Assembly (NCBI RefSeq): GCF_002288365.1
Contig: NZ_CP016782.1
Location: forward strand, 434,001-498,000
Reading direction: 5' to 3'
DNA: 64,000 nucleotides
Source of the DNA: Candidatus Planktophila limnetica
GTDB lineage: Bacteria; Actinomycetota; Actinomycetes; Nanopelagicales; Nanopelagicaceae
Shown here piece by piece: positions 29,252-38,735 of this stretch. The stretch's first letter is position 1; every line of letters starts with the position of its first letter. The position numbers were made by a program, and so were the translations under genes. Under the pieces are notes generated by a model that did no database searches, was not told the origin of the DNA, and was given only the letters and a program-made list of their open reading frames with translations.

Positions 29252-30145
29252 ATGACAACGCAAGCGCCATTCGGGCGGCTATCTACAGCGATGGTGACTC
29301 CTTTTAAAAAGGATTTATCTATTGATTGGGATGGCGTTGCAACCTTGGCGCAACACTTACTTTCTACTGGTCATGATGCAATTATCGTTAATGGCACCAC
29401 AGGTGAAGCACCAACAACTAGTGATGATGAAAAAGATCAAATAGTTAAAGTTGTAAAAGATGCTGTTGCCGGAAAGGCAAAAGTTGTAGCGGGTGCCGGA
29501 AATAACGAGACGACGCATTCAGTTGAACAAGCGTTACGTGCACAAAAAGCTGGTGCAGACGGATTACTCGTCGTCACTCCGTATTACAACAAACCACCGC
29601 AAGCTGGAATCGAAGCTCACTTTCGCGCAATTGCAGATGCCACCGACTTGCCAGTGATGATGTATGACATTCCGGGACGCACTGGAATGCAGATAGAACC
29701 TGACACGATTGTTAAATTATCCGAACATCCACGCATCGTGGCTCTCAAGGATGCCAAAGGCGATGTGGCTTCGACATCGTGGGTAATTAAAAGATGCGGA
29801 ATCCCTGTTTATTCAGGAGATGATATTTTGAATTTGCCACTGTTATCTGTTGGAGCAGTTGGTTTTGTTTCAGTGTGTGGACATACTGTTGGAAAAGATT
29901 TACGCGAAATGCTCGATTCATGGTTTGCCGGAAATACTGCTCGTGCACTTGAAATTCATCAAAAATTACTACCAGTCTTCACTGGAACATTCCGCACGCA
30001 AGGTGCGATTTTAACTAAAGCTGCTCTTAATTTGATGGGGCTACCTGGCGGATACACACGCTTACCTTTAGTAGATGCAACTGATGCACAAATTGCACAG
30101 TTGCGTGAAGACTTACGCGCAGGTGGCGTAACTCTTCGCTCATGA
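29252..30145 (+). CDS. dapA: 4-hydroxy-tetrahydrodipicolinate synthase
   Basis: Condenses pyruvate and aspartate semialdehyde in lysine/DAP synthesis, 297 aa TIM barrel. Schiff-base Lys166 (VALKDAKGD), Tyr138 (MMYDIPGRT), and the NGTTGE loop (residues 48-52) are intact. It overlaps rnj by four bases (ATGA), a conserved actinobacterial pairing. Confidence 0.95.
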   Translation: MTTQAPFGRLSTAMVTPFKKDLSIDWDGVATLAQHLLSTGHDAIIVNGTTGEAPTTSDDEKDQIVKVVKDAVAGKAKVVAGAGNNETTHSVEQALRAQKAGADGLLVVTPYYNKPPQAGIEAHFRAIADATDLPVMMYDIPGRTGMQIEPDTIVKLSEHPRIVALKDAKGDVASTSWVIKRCGIPVYSGDDILNLPLLSVGAVGFVSVCGHTVGKDLREMLDSWFAGNTARALEIHQKLLPVFTGTFRTQGAILTKAALNLMGLPGGYTRLPLVDATDAQIAQLREDLRAGGVTLRS

Positions 30146-31824
30146 CACATCCACATCCAGAGCTCGGAACTCCTCCTAAATTAGCGCCAGGTGCACTACG
30201 TATTGTCGCACTTGGTGGCTTGGCTGAAATCGGTCGAAACATGACCGTATTTGAATGCAATGGAAAACTATTAATTGTTGATTGCGGAGTGTTATTTCCT
30301 GAAGAGAATCAACCCGGAATTGATTTAATTCTTCCTGATTTTTCATATATCCGCGATCGACTATCTGATGTCTTGGCAATAGTTCTAACTCATGGACACG
30401 AAGATCACATTGGCGCAGTGCCTTACTTACTTCGCGAACGTGCAGATATTCCGCTTTATGGATCAGCGCTGACTCTTGCGCTAATTACTGCCAAACTAAA
30501 GGAACATAGAATCACGCCTTTAACACGTGAAGTTCGCGAAGGTGGCCAAGAAGACGTTGGACCATTTGATTTGGAATTTGTTGCCGTCAATCACTCAATT
30601 CCAGATGCGTTGGCAATCGTTATCAATACTCCTGCTGGTCGTGTTTTGCACACCGGTGATTTTAAGATGGATCAATTGCCGTTAGATGGACGCATCACTG
30701 ATTTACGAACCTTTGCTCGTTTAGGTGAAGAAGGCGTTGACATGTTCCTGGTGGATTCAACGAACGCTGATGTTCCGGGATTCACAGCCTCTGAACGAGA
30801 AATTATGCCCGTCCTTGATCGCGTCTTTAGATCGACGAAGCGCAGAATAATTGTTGCATCATTTTCATCTCACGTTCACAGAATTCAGCAAGTAATCGAC
30901 ACCGCAGCTATTCATAATCGCAAAGTAGCTTTCATCGGACGTTCGATGGTTCGAAATATGGGAATAGCTAGCGATCTTGGGTATCTCAATATTCCTGGAG
31001 ATATTCTATTTGATGCTAAGGAGCTTGATTCCTACGATGACAATGTTGTTTTAATCTGCACTGGATCACAAGGCGAACCAATGGCTGCGCTTTCTCGTAT
31101 GGCCAATGGTGATCATCAAATTCGAGTTGGCGATGGCGACACAGTTATTTTGGCTTCATCGCTGATTCCTGGAAATGAAAATTCTGTCTTTCGTGTAATA
31201 AATGAGTTAACTCGATTTGGCGCCAAAGTTGTTCATAAGGCAAATGCGATGGTGCACGTTTCAGGACACGCTGCCGCAGGTGAATTGCTCTACTGCTACA
31301 ACATCGTTAAGCCAAAATATGTAATGCCGGTTCATGGTGAATGGCGTCATTTGAAAGCAAATGCTGAGATTGCAATAAACGCAGGGGTTCCGCGCGAGAA
31401 CACAATCGTGATTGAAAATGGTGTTGTTGTTGATTTAGTAGATCATGTTGCCCAAGTTGTGGGCGGCGTTCCATGTGGATTTGTTTTTGTTGACGGCCAG
31501 AGTATTGGCGACATCACAGAATCTTCGCTGAAGGATCGCAGAATTTTAGGTGAAGAAGGTTTCATTTCTGTCGTAGTAGTCATTGATGCACAGAGCGGAA
31601 AAATTGTTGCAGGTCCAGATATTCATGCTCGCGGATTTGCAGAGGATGCATCCTTATTTGATGAAGTAAAAATTGATATTGAAAAAGCACTAGCAGCAGC
31701 TGTTGTCGAAGGAATAAATGGAACTCATCAACTTTCACAAGTTGTGCGTCGAACAATTGGGGGATGGGTTGGCGCTAAGCACCGTCGACGTCCGATGATT
31801 ATTCCGCTAGTAATTGAGGTCTAG
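30142..31824 (+). CDS. rnj: Ribonuclease J
   Basis: Beta-lactamase-fold RNase with endo- and 5'-3' exonuclease activities, 560 aa. The metal motif HGHEDH is at residues 84-89, further metal ligands are in LHTGDFK, and the beta-CASP domain contains GRSMVRNM and the HVSGHA motif. Role: mRNA decay and rRNA maturation. The start lies inside the dapA stop region. Confidence 0.93.
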   Translation: MTHPHPELGTPPKLAPGALRIVALGGLAEIGRNMTVFECNGKLLIVDCGVLFPEENQPGIDLILPDFSYIRDRLSDVLAIVLTHGHEDHIGAVPYLLRERADIPLYGSALTLALITAKLKEHRITPLTREVREGGQEDVGPFDLEFVAVNHSIPDALAIVINTPAGRVLHTGDFKMDQLPLDGRITDLRTFARLGEEGVDMFLVDSTNADVPGFTASEREIMPVLDRVFRSTKRRIIVASFSSHVHRIQQVIDTAAIHNRKVAFIGRSMVRNMGIASDLGYLNIPGDILFDAKELDSYDDNVVLICTGSQGEPMAALSRMANGDHQIRVGDGDTVILASSLIPGNENSVFRVINELTRFGAKVVHKANAMVHVSGHAAAGELLYCYNIVKPKYVMPVHGEWRHLKANAEIAINAGVPRENTIVIENGVVVDLVDHVAQVVGGVPCGFVFVDGQSIGDITESSLKDRRILGEEGFISVVVVIDAQSGKIVAGPDIHARGFAEDASLFDEVKIDIEKALAAAVVEGINGTHQLSQVVRRTIGGWVGAKHRRRPMIIPLVIEV

Positions 31825-31880
31825 AAGTTCTAAACGTTTACTAGTCGGCGCGCCTGCCATCTCGAGAATTGTTCTGCAAT

Positions 31881-31886
31881 TACGAT
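31881..31886 (+). promoter_or_regulatory. -10 element of leaderless ftsK
   Basis: TACGAT, seven bases, GTG 31894; no SD in the spacer. Confidence 0.5.
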
Positions 31887-31893
31887 AAATAGT

Positions 31894-34212
31894 GTGGCTA
31901 AGAAAAAGAACTCTTCATCCAAGCGCTCCAAAGTAGGCAGCGCTCTAGGAAGAGGGCTACAAGGATTATGGCGGGGTATCGCTAAAGCACTAGGTGCCAC
32001 AATTCGATTTATCGCTCGCGGTGCAAAAGATTTAGATCCAACCCATCAGCGAGATGGCGCAGCATTTGCATTACTCATTCTTGCGATAATTGCAGGAGCA
32101 GGTGCATGGTTTCACGCAGACAATGTAATTAGTCGGGCCGTCTATGCATTTATTTATGGAGGATTTGGTCGCATTGGATTTATTGCGCCATTGGTACTAA
32201 TTTATTTTGCAATTAGATTATTTAGAGTTCCAGATGAAAAAGCAGCCACAGGTCGAATTATTGTTGGAACAATTACCTTACTTATTAGCGCAACTGGATT
32301 AGCACATTTGTTAAATGGTTCAGTGGGCACCGGTGCAACTGCAATTCAACATGGTGGTGGATGGATTGGTTATGGAGTTTCAACCCCACTGGTGGCATTA
32401 ATGACTTCGATGCTGACATACCCCGTGTTGATTGTCCTGTTTATTTTTGGAGTTTTAGTGGTTACGGCTACTCCAGCCTCTGAAGTATTTTCTCGTATCT
32501 CTAGTGCATCGCGTTGGATGTGGGATCGCAAACCAACAAGGCGAGTCAGTGATGAAGAGTTTGAAATTTCTGAAACTCCACCATTTGAATCCCCTGTTGT
32601 GGCCCAGTGGAATGCACCAGTAGATGAAGATGACGAAGAGTTAGATGAAGAAGAATTTGACGAGGAATTTACCGTTGCTATGCCTAGGTCAACGACACAA
32701 CAGATTCCAAAGGATGCCAGACCTGTTCAGCTCTTGTTATCCAGTGATTCGCATTATGAGTTGCCACCTGAAGATCTTTTGCGTACTGGACCTGCCGCAA
32801 AGGCCAAGAGCAAAGTTAATGAGAGTGTGGTCGCATCTCTTACTGAGGTGTTTAAGCAATTTGAAATTGATGCAGAGGTAACTGGTTTTATGCGCGGACC
32901 AACAGTTACTCGCTATGAAGTTGAGCTCGGAAACGCGGTTAAGGTCGAACGAATTACGGCCCTTGCTAAGAATATTTCATACGCCGTTGCAAGTAGTGAC
33001 GTCCGAATTCTTTCGCCAATCCCAGGTAAATCAGCTGTTGGAATCGAAATTCCTAATGCAGACCGCGAGATTGTTGCATTGGGCGATGTGATGCGTTCTA
33101 GCGTTGCAGGTCAAGATCACCACCCAATGCTGGTTGCACTGGGCAAAGATGTTGAGGGAAATTTTGTGTGTGCAAACCTTGCCAAGATGCCGCACTTATT
33201 AGTTGCTGGTGCAACCGGCGCTGGTAAATCTTCAATGATTAATGCGATGATCACTTCGATTTTGATGCGTGCCACACCAGATGATGTTCGCCTTGTTCTT
33301 ATCGATCCAAAGCGAGTTGAATTAACAGCATATGAAGGTATTCCACATTTAATTACTCCGATCATCACAAATCCCAAGAAGGCTGCCGATGCGCTTACAT
33401 GGGTAGTTCGCGAGATGGATCTTCGATATGAAGATCTCTCAACTTTTGGCTTTAGACATATAGATGATTTCAATAAAGCAGTTCGAGCAGGAAAAGTTGT
33501 TCCTCCTGAAGGTAGCGATCGAATCGTTGAGCCATATCCCTACTTGCTAGTAATCATCGATGAGTTAGCAGATCTGATGATGATTGCAGCTCGCGAAGTA
33601 GAAGAGTCTGTAGTTCGAATTACACAGCTAGCTCGCTCTGCAGGTATCCACCTAGTCCTTGCAACACAACGTCCAAGTGTTGATGTTGTAACAGGGTTAA
33701 TTAAAGCAAATGTGCCATCGCGACTCTCCTTTGCAACATCATCTCTTGCTGATAGTCGAGTGATTTTAGATAGCCCAGGGGCAGAAAAACTCGTAGGACA
33801 AGGTGACGCACTCTTTATTCCAATGGGTGCAAGTAGAGCGATAAGAATTCAAGGCGCATATGTATCAGAACGTGAAATTGAAGCAGTCACTACACACGTT
33901 AAAAAACAACTATCACCTCGCTATCGCGAAGATGTGACAGCGCCAGTTTCTTCTGCAAAATTAGTTGATAAAGATATTGGCGATGATTTAGATATTTTGT
34001 TACAAGCTGTAGAACTTGTTATCGGAACTCAATTTGGTTCGACATCAATGTTGCAAAGAAAACTAAGAATTGGTTTTGCAAAGGCTGGAAGATTGATGGA
34101 TCTGATGGAGTCTCGTGGAATTGTTGGTCCTTCCGAAGGATCAAAAGCACGGACAGTGTTGGTCAAACCAGATGAACTCGATTCGGTGCTCTCAACCCTT
34201 CGCGATTACTAG
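31894..34212 (+). CDS. ftsK: DNA translocase FtsK/SpoIIIE
   Basis: Septal DNA pump that clears and segregates chromosome ends, 772 aa. A basic N-terminus is followed by about four membrane helices (residues 50-200), an acidic linker (DEDDEELDEEEFDEEF), the motor with Walker A AGATGAGKSS at 438-447 and Walker B (YLLVIIDELADLM), and a C-terminal winged-helix gamma domain (about 700-765) that reads orientation sequences. The start is GTG with basic MAKKKNSSSKRS. The linker is short compared with E. coli FtsK. Confidence 0.95.
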   Translation: MAKKKNSSSKRSKVGSALGRGLQGLWRGIAKALGATIRFIARGAKDLDPTHQRDGAAFALLILAIIAGAGAWFHADNVISRAVYAFIYGGFGRIGFIAPLVLIYFAIRLFRVPDEKAATGRIIVGTITLLISATGLAHLLNGSVGTGATAIQHGGGWIGYGVSTPLVALMTSMLTYPVLIVLFIFGVLVVTATPASEVFSRISSASRWMWDRKPTRRVSDEEFEISETPPFESPVVAQWNAPVDEDDEELDEEEFDEEFTVAMPRSTTQQIPKDARPVQLLLSSDSHYELPPEDLLRTGPAAKAKSKVNESVVASLTEVFKQFEIDAEVTGFMRGPTVTRYEVELGNAVKVERITALAKNISYAVASSDVRILSPIPGKSAVGIEIPNADREIVALGDVMRSSVAGQDHHPMLVALGKDVEGNFVCANLAKMPHLLVAGATGAGKSSMINAMITSILMRATPDDVRLVLIDPKRVELTAYEGIPHLITPIITNPKKAADALTWVVREMDLRYEDLSTFGFRHIDDFNKAVRAGKVVPPEGSDRIVEPYPYLLVIIDELADLMMIAAREVEESVVRITQLARSAGIHLVLATQRPSVDVVTGLIKANVPSRLSFATSSLADSRVILDSPGAEKLVGQGDALFIPMGASRAIRIQGAYVSEREIEAVTTHVKKQLSPRYREDVTAPVSSAKLVDKDIGDDLDILLQAVELVIGTQFGSTSMLQRKLRIGFAKAGRLMDLMESRGIVGPSEGSKARTVLVKPDELDSVLSTLRDY

Positions 34213-34343
34213 TTGTTCATTTTTTGAGACGCGAGAAATTGGGGTGAGATGGACCCTAAAGTGCCATCGGGGCTATTACTCGTAACTTCACGGGGTTACC
34301 ATTAGCGCAAGAGATTCACCACCTAAAATTTTATTGAGGTCAC

Positions 34344-35108
34344 ATGTCACTCGGTTCAGTCATACGTCAGGCTCGCATTGATGCGGGCTTGAGTATTGAC
34401 GATCTTTCAGAGCGCACCAGCATTCGTGGTGGATTGTTAAAAGAAATCGAAAGTGATGACTTCACAAAATGTGGCGGCGAAACTTATGCCCGTGGTCACT
34501 TAAGAAACATTGCCCCTCAGATCAAGATGGATGCAACTTTGCTCCTTGAGTTATATGAGAGTGAACAATCCATGCAACCGCGCCGCATTCAAGAAATGCT
34601 TGCCGAAAATAATGTCATGACTAATCCAGTAGATAAGAAAACAATTTCTTGGAAAACTTTGGCTGGTATTTCTCTCTCAACGTTGGCACTTCTTGGCGCA
34701 GTCCAAATTATTATTTCAAATTCAAAGACAACCACAGTTGAAACAGTTGCGACAGAAACCGCTTCGCCAACTGTTTCGGCGTCTCAAACTCCAGAGGCAC
34801 AACCAACGCAATCTGAAATAGCAACACCTGCGCCATCGCGTGATACTTATTCTTCGGGTAGCGGTGTCTCCGTCAGTGTTTTAGCACCTCGTGGAAAATC
34901 ATGGTTATTTGTTTCGGACTCAAACGGCACAACTTTATATAGCGGTCAAATTCGAAATGGAGAAAAGCTAAATTTCAGTGCGACAACTCGCGTGAGTCTT
35001 AAGGTGGGCAACGCAGGAGCCGTAGATGTCATCGTCAATGGCAAGGCCGCAGAGCAAATTGGTAGCGATGGCGAAGTTGTTTCAGTTTCATATGGGGTTA
35101 CTTCATAA
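34344..35108 (+). CDS. RodZ-like membrane-anchored helix-turn-helix protein
   Basis: 254 aa. The N-terminal HTH (GSVIRQARIDAGLSIDDLSERTSIRGGLLKEIE) is followed by one membrane segment at about residues 108-128, a Ser/Thr/Pro/Ala-rich extracytoplasmic linker, and a C-terminal DUF4115 domain. This is the RodZ architecture (cytoskeleton-linked cell-shape protein), and such a gene sits between ftsK and rimO/pgsA in several Actinobacteria. Planktonic lineages may lack MreB, so a cell-shape role is not certain. SD: GAGG before the ATG. Confidence 0.75.
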   Translation: MSLGSVIRQARIDAGLSIDDLSERTSIRGGLLKEIESDDFTKCGGETYARGHLRNIAPQIKMDATLLLELYESEQSMQPRRIQEMLAENNVMTNPVDKKTISWKTLAGISLSTLALLGAVQIIISNSKTTTVETVATETASPTVSASQTPEAQPTQSEIATPAPSRDTYSSGSGVSVSVLAPRGKSWLFVSDSNGTTLYSGQIRNGEKLNFSATTRVSLKVGNAGAVDVIVNGKAAEQIGSDGEVVSVSYGVTS

Positions 35109-35125
35109 CTTCACGCAATAACCTG

Positions 35126-35131
35126 TAACAT
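35126..35131 (+). promoter_or_regulatory. -10 element of leaderless rimO
   Basis: TAACAT, seven bases, ATG 35139; no SD. The -10 begins 17 bases after the RodZ-like gene's stop. Confidence 0.5.
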
Positions 35132-35138
35132 CACCCCA

Positions 35139-36521
35139 ATGAGTCGCACAGTTGCAGTAGTCACCCTGGGCTGTGCTCGTAATGAAGTGGATTCCGAAGA
35201 GTTAGCTGGTCGTTTAGCAGCCGATGGATGGATCCTGGTTGACGATGTTGAAAAAGCCGAAGTGGCGCTAATCAATACATGTGGGTTTATTGAATCTGCA
35301 AAGAAAGACTCTGTCGATGCGCTTCTTGAAGCTAATTCACTCAAAGGCCATGGAGTAACGCGCGCTGTTGTAGCAGTTGGGTGCATGGCTGAGCGATATG
35401 GGCAAGAACTAGCCGAAGCACTCCCAGAGGCAGATGCAATTTTAGGATTTGATGATTACAAAGATATCTCTGCGCGATTGCAATCAATTGTTTCAGGAAA
35501 TTCTCACACCCCGCATGTGCCTCGTGATCGCAGGTCATTACTTCCGATTGCACCGGTAGATAGAGCAGCGGTTCGAGACGAGCAGTACGCATCCAAAGTT
35601 GGAGCAGGTGGGACTCTCTTTCGTAAACGACTCGGAAATGCGCCGTGGGCACCTTTAAAGATTGCATCCGGTTGTGATCGTCGTTGTTCATTTTGCGCCA
35701 TTCCTTATTTCCGAGGCTCTTTTGTTTCAAGACGCCCAGTTGAAATTCTTGAAGAGGCTACATGGCTCGCCAGTAACGGTGTTTCAGAGTTATTTCTTGT
35801 CAGCGAAAATACAACGTCATACGGTAAAGACTTAGGCGACCTACGTTTAATGGAAACCATACTTCCAGATATCGCGGCAATTTCTGGTGTTGAGCGGGTT
35901 CGGTTGTCATACCTGCAACCAGCAGAGATGCGCCCTTCCTTATTACAAGCCATGGTGGCCACCGATAAAGTTGCTCCATATTTTGATCTCTCTTTTCAAC
36001 ATACAAGTCCATCAGTGTTGCGAGCAATGCGACGATTTGGCGATAGTGAAAAATTCCTGCATCTGATTTCACAAATCAGGGCACTCGATCCGCAAGCAGG
36101 TATTCGCTCCAATTTCATTGTGGGTTTTCCAGGTGAAACACAAGAAGATTTTGATGGACTGGCAGAGTTCATAACACACGCACAGCTAGATGCAGTTGGA
36201 ATCTTTGGCTACTCCGATGAGGACAACACGGAAGCACTGTCTCTCGGAGAAAAACTAGAGGCAGAAGTTATTTCACAGCGGGTGGAAACTCTTTCAACGT
36301 TGGCAGATGAAATGGTTTCAGAGCGCGCGCAGAAGAGGGTTGGCCAGAGCGTTCGAGTATTGATTGAAGATGCAGAGTTACAAGAAGGACGAGCCGCACA
36401 TCAAGGTCCAGAAGTAGATGGGACAACGACTTTTGTTGGCACAGATTACAAAGTTGGAGAGTATGTTGATGGCGTTGTTATAGAAAGCATCGGAGCAGAC
36501 CTGGTGGCCAGAGCGCAATGA
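35139..36521 (+). CDS. rimO: Ribosomal protein S12 methylthiotransferase RimO
   Basis: Radical-SAM enzyme that adds a methylthio group to an Asp of S12, 460 aa. Three domains: an N-terminal MTTase domain with cluster cysteines ([24 protein letters not shown]), a radical-SAM core with [11 protein letters not shown], and a C-terminal TRAM domain. RimO is separated from MiaB-type enzymes by the ARNEVDSE N-terminus. The stop overlaps pgsA by four bases (ATGA). Confidence 0.92.
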   Translation: MSRTVAVVTLGCARNEVDSEELAGRLAADGWILVDDVEKAEVALINTCGFIESAKKDSVDALLEANSLKGHGVTRAVVAVGCMAERYGQELAEALPEADAILGFDDYKDISARLQSIVSGNSHTPHVPRDRRSLLPIAPVDRAAVRDEQYASKVGAGGTLFRKRLGNAPWAPLKIASGCDRRCSFCAIPYFRGSFVSRRPVEILEEATWLASNGVSELFLVSENTTSYGKDLGDLRLMETILPDIAAISGVERVRLSYLQPAEMRPSLLQAMVATDKVAPYFDLSFQHTSPSVLRAMRRFGDSEKFLHLISQIRALDPQAGIRSNFIVGFPGETQEDFDGLAEFITHAQLDAVGIFGYSDEDNTEALSLGEKLEAEVISQRVETLSTLADEMVSERAQKRVGQSVRVLIEDAELQEGRAAHQGPEVDGTTTFVGTDYKVGEYVDGVVIESIGADLVARAQ

Positions 36522-37063
36522 ACTTACCTGCCTTCTTAACTCCCAATGTGATTACGAGTTTGCGAATCGCTTTCTTACCCGTTGGCGCGTATGCACTCTT
36601 TAAAAATGGTGGCGACGATTCAACGTGGCAAATAATTTCGTGGTGGATATTTTTCATACTCGGACTTAGCGATATTTTGGATGGAAATCTGGCTCGCAGC
36701 AGAAACTCCATAACTGAATTTGGAAAATTCTTAGATCCAATAGCAGACAAAGCCATGATCGGAACCGCCATGGTCTCACTCTCCATTCTTGGACGAATGC
36801 CATGGTGGATCACTATTGTGATTATGGCCCGCGAAATTGGAATTACACTCTTTAGGTTGGCTGTCATTAAGCGCGGCGTCATTCCGGCAAATCGCGGCGG
36901 AAAAATTAAGGCCTTCTTCCAAGGCTTTGGAGTGGGCTTTTATGTCCTTCCGTTAAATGAGAGTTTGTACTGGTTTAGAGATAGCTTCATGGCTGTTGCT
37001 ATTATTTTGACTCTTGCAACGGGATTGCAATACGTGCTCTCTGCATTTAAGACGAATAAATAG
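36518..37063 (+). CDS. pgsA: CDP-diacylglycerol-glycerol-3-phosphate phosphatidyltransferase family
   Basis: CDP-alcohol phosphatidyltransferase, 181 aa, with the full signature DGNLAR-x8-G-x3-D-x3-D ([24 protein letters not shown] split) near residue 50 and about four to five membrane segments. Makes phosphatidylglycerol phosphate in the characterised family members. Order rimO/pgsA/cinA/clgR follows the actinobacterial pattern. Confidence 0.87.
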   Translation: MNLPAFLTPNVITSLRIAFLPVGAYALFKNGGDDSTWQIISWWIFFILGLSDILDGNLARSRNSITEFGKFLDPIADKAMIGTAMVSLSILGRMPWWITIVIMAREIGITLFRLAVIKRGVIPANRGGKIKAFFQGFGVGFYVLPLNESLYWFRDSFMAVAIILTLATGLQYVLSAFKTNK

Positions 37064-37078
37064 ACTGAAGGGATTTTC

Positions 37079-37570
37079 ATGACAAACGCATCTGAAATTA
37101 CTTCAGCCATGAAAGATGTCATTGCGACTTTAAAGTCTCGAAATGAAACCCTGAGTACGGCAGAATCAATTACTGGTGGGGGATTGGGTTATGCAATAAC
37201 AAGTGTTCCGGGATCATCAGATATTTATGTCGGTGGTTCAATCGCCTATCACAGCGAAGTTAAGCAATCCCATCTTGGGATAAGTGCAGAATTAATCTCA
37301 GCTAAGACTGTCTATAGCGAAGAAGTTGCATTTGCGATGGCAGAGGGAGCTCTTAAAACGTTTAAGACAACGTGGGCCATTGCAACAACAGGAGTAGCTG
37401 GGCCGGATGCCTCTGATGGAGTTATGGCCGGGACCGTATGGGTTGCTATCGCCGGGCCGATCACCCAGAGCATTCAATTGAGCCTAGATGGTGAGCGTGA
37501 AAATATACGAAGTGGGACTGTCGCAAGCGCGATTGGGACCTTTGCGCGTATCCTTAGGTCAAGAGATTAA
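37079..37570 (+). CDS. pncC: CinA C-terminal domain protein, nicotinamide-nucleotide amidase
   Basis: 163 aa, stand-alone CinA C-terminal (PncC) domain that deamidates NMN to NaMN in the characterised family. ESITGGGLG and GSIAYHSEVK near the N-terminus, and ATTGVAGPD in the middle, are the conserved active-site segments. The N-terminal MoCF-like domain of full-length CinA is absent. SD: GAAGGGA upstream of the ATG. Confidence 0.85.
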   Translation: MTNASEITSAMKDVIATLKSRNETLSTAESITGGGLGYAITSVPGSSDIYVGGSIAYHSEVKQSHLGISAELISAKTVYSEEVAFAMAEGALKTFKTTWAIATTGVAGPDASDGVMAGTVWVAIAGPITQSIQLSLDGERENIRSGTVASAIGTFARILRSRD

Positions 37571-37591
37571 CTAGGTGCAAAGGAGTTGGCC

Positions 37592-37855
37592 ATGTTATTA
37601 CGCGTTGCAGTAGGCGCCACTCTTCGTGCTGCCCGCACAGAGCAATCTCGCACACTTCGTGATGTCGCTCGTGATGCACGAGTATCCCTTGGTTACCTCT
37701 CTGAGGTTGAGCGAGGACAGAAAGAAGCATCATCTGAGTTATTGGCAGCTATTTGTTCAGCACTAGGTTTGACACTTTCTACAGTTGTCAGCGATGTTTC
37801 CATGCACATTAAGTCAACAGAAGTTGCAACACTAAGCGTCGTAGACGCAGCATAA
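37592..37855 (+). CDS. clgR: XRE-family regulator ClgR
   Basis: Small helix-turn-helix activator, 87 aa, with the HTH in [36 protein letters not shown]. ClgR activates clp protease and related stress genes in Actinobacteria and is typically encoded after pgsA and cinA, as here. ATG 37592 is chosen because AAAGGAG ends seven bases upstream; the TTG at 37586 is too close. The C-terminal end of ClgR proteins is a Clp degron in some species; here it ends VVDAA, a plausible but unproven one. Confidence 0.85.
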   Translation: MLLRVAVGATLRAARTEQSRTLRDVARDARVSLGYLSEVERGQKEASSELLAAICSALGLTLSTVVSDVSMHIKSTEVATLSVVDAA

Positions 37856-37857
37856 CT

Positions 37858-38370
37858 TTGCCTCACTTATACGCACTTCAGGGAGCTGTGGCTTCGCGTT
37901 CTGAGGCTGCACTACTTACTGCGACGAAAGAAATTATCGCAACGCAAGGCATTAAAAATCTTGCCATGATCGATATTGCAGATTTATCTCAAGTTTCTAG
38001 AGCGACTCTCTACAACCATTTTCGCGATAAAGATGCTGTTTTATACTCACTTTTAAGCCGTGAAGTAATTTACCTCTTTAAGAATGCACCAAAAAATCCA
38101 GCAGAGTTACTTGAGTATTTTTCCTGCGCCATCAGCTCTGATGCGGCATTAGCCGGAATGCGCTCGCATGACCCAGCCATTCTTACAAAGATGCTTCTGC
38201 GAAGTGAAGACAAAATTTGGCATGCAATTGATGCATTCTTTGTAACTGCTCTGGGCTCTGAAGTAAAAGCTGCAATCGCAATCTCATGGCTGATCGGACA
38301 AGTTCTTCAACCTTTGACGCCGGAACAATCTCGAGCACAAGGCGCGCAATTAATACATGCGAATCTCTGA
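37858..38370 (+). CDS. TetR-family transcriptional regulator
   Basis: 170 aa with an N-terminal TetR HTH (LLTATKEIIATQGIKNLAMIDIADLSQVSRATLYNHFRDKDAVL, about residues 20-60) and a helical ligand domain. Starts at TTG 37858, two bases after the clgR stop, or at GTG 37888; neither has a strong SD, so translational coupling to clgR is likely. Target and ligand unknown. Overlaps the DUF3046 gene by 14 bases. Confidence 0.75.
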   Translation: MPHLYALQGAVASRSEAALLTATKEIIATQGIKNLAMIDIADLSQVSRATLYNHFRDKDAVLYSLLSREVIYLFKNAPKNPAELLEYFSCAISSDAALAGMRSHDPAILTKMLLRSEDKIWHAIDAFFVTALGSEVKAAIAISWLIGQVLQPLTPEQSRAQGAQLIHANL

Positions 38371-38554
38371 TCTTCGAGAGCGCATCCTTTTAAGTTTTGG
38401 CCCACAATGGGCGCCCTCCTTTAGCGCAGACATTGCGATCTCTGAATTAGGTAGCAAGAGCGTTAATGAGGCGCTTGCAGCCGGCCACGAGCCCGATGAG
38501 ATCTGGAGAGCCGTCTGTAAGGCTCATCCAGAGCAGACCGCCGCACATAGATAA
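38357..38554 (+). CDS. DUF3046 family protein
   Basis: Small actinobacterial protein of unknown function, 65 aa, with the pattern MRxSxLxERI-LSFG and a closing EIWRAVCKAHP. Family members sit next to recA/recX in mycobacteria and relatives, which matches this position just upstream of the recA promoter. Begins 14 bases inside the TetR gene. Confidence 0.8.
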   Translation: MRISDLRERILLSFGPQWAPSFSADIAISELGSKSVNEALAAGHEPDEIWRAVCKAHPEQTAAHR

Positions 38555-38581
38555 CGGCGTGTCGAAGGCTTAATCTGGCGT

Positions 38582-38597
38582 TCGAACAGGTGTTCGT
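38582..38597 (+). promoter_or_regulatory. LexA/SOS box upstream of recA
   Basis: TCGAAC, four bases, GTTCGT: one mismatch (last base) from the actinobacterial LexA palindrome TCGAAC-N4-GTTCGA. It lies about 140 bases before the recA start, so recA is expected to be DNA-damage inducible. A leader hairpin GTCGGT (38669-38674) with ACCGAC (38694-38699) lies between it and recA. Confidence 0.85.
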
Positions 38598-38735
38598 ATA
38601 TCCTTAATCCTGTACAACCAGAGCGGTTCCATCCTCCGCCCACAGCCTTCCTCCAAAGCGCTTGGGCCGTCGGTGGGTCTCCGTACCTTCTGGACCGACA
38701 CCAACGTCAATTGACGTTTCATCGAAAGGAAAGAA

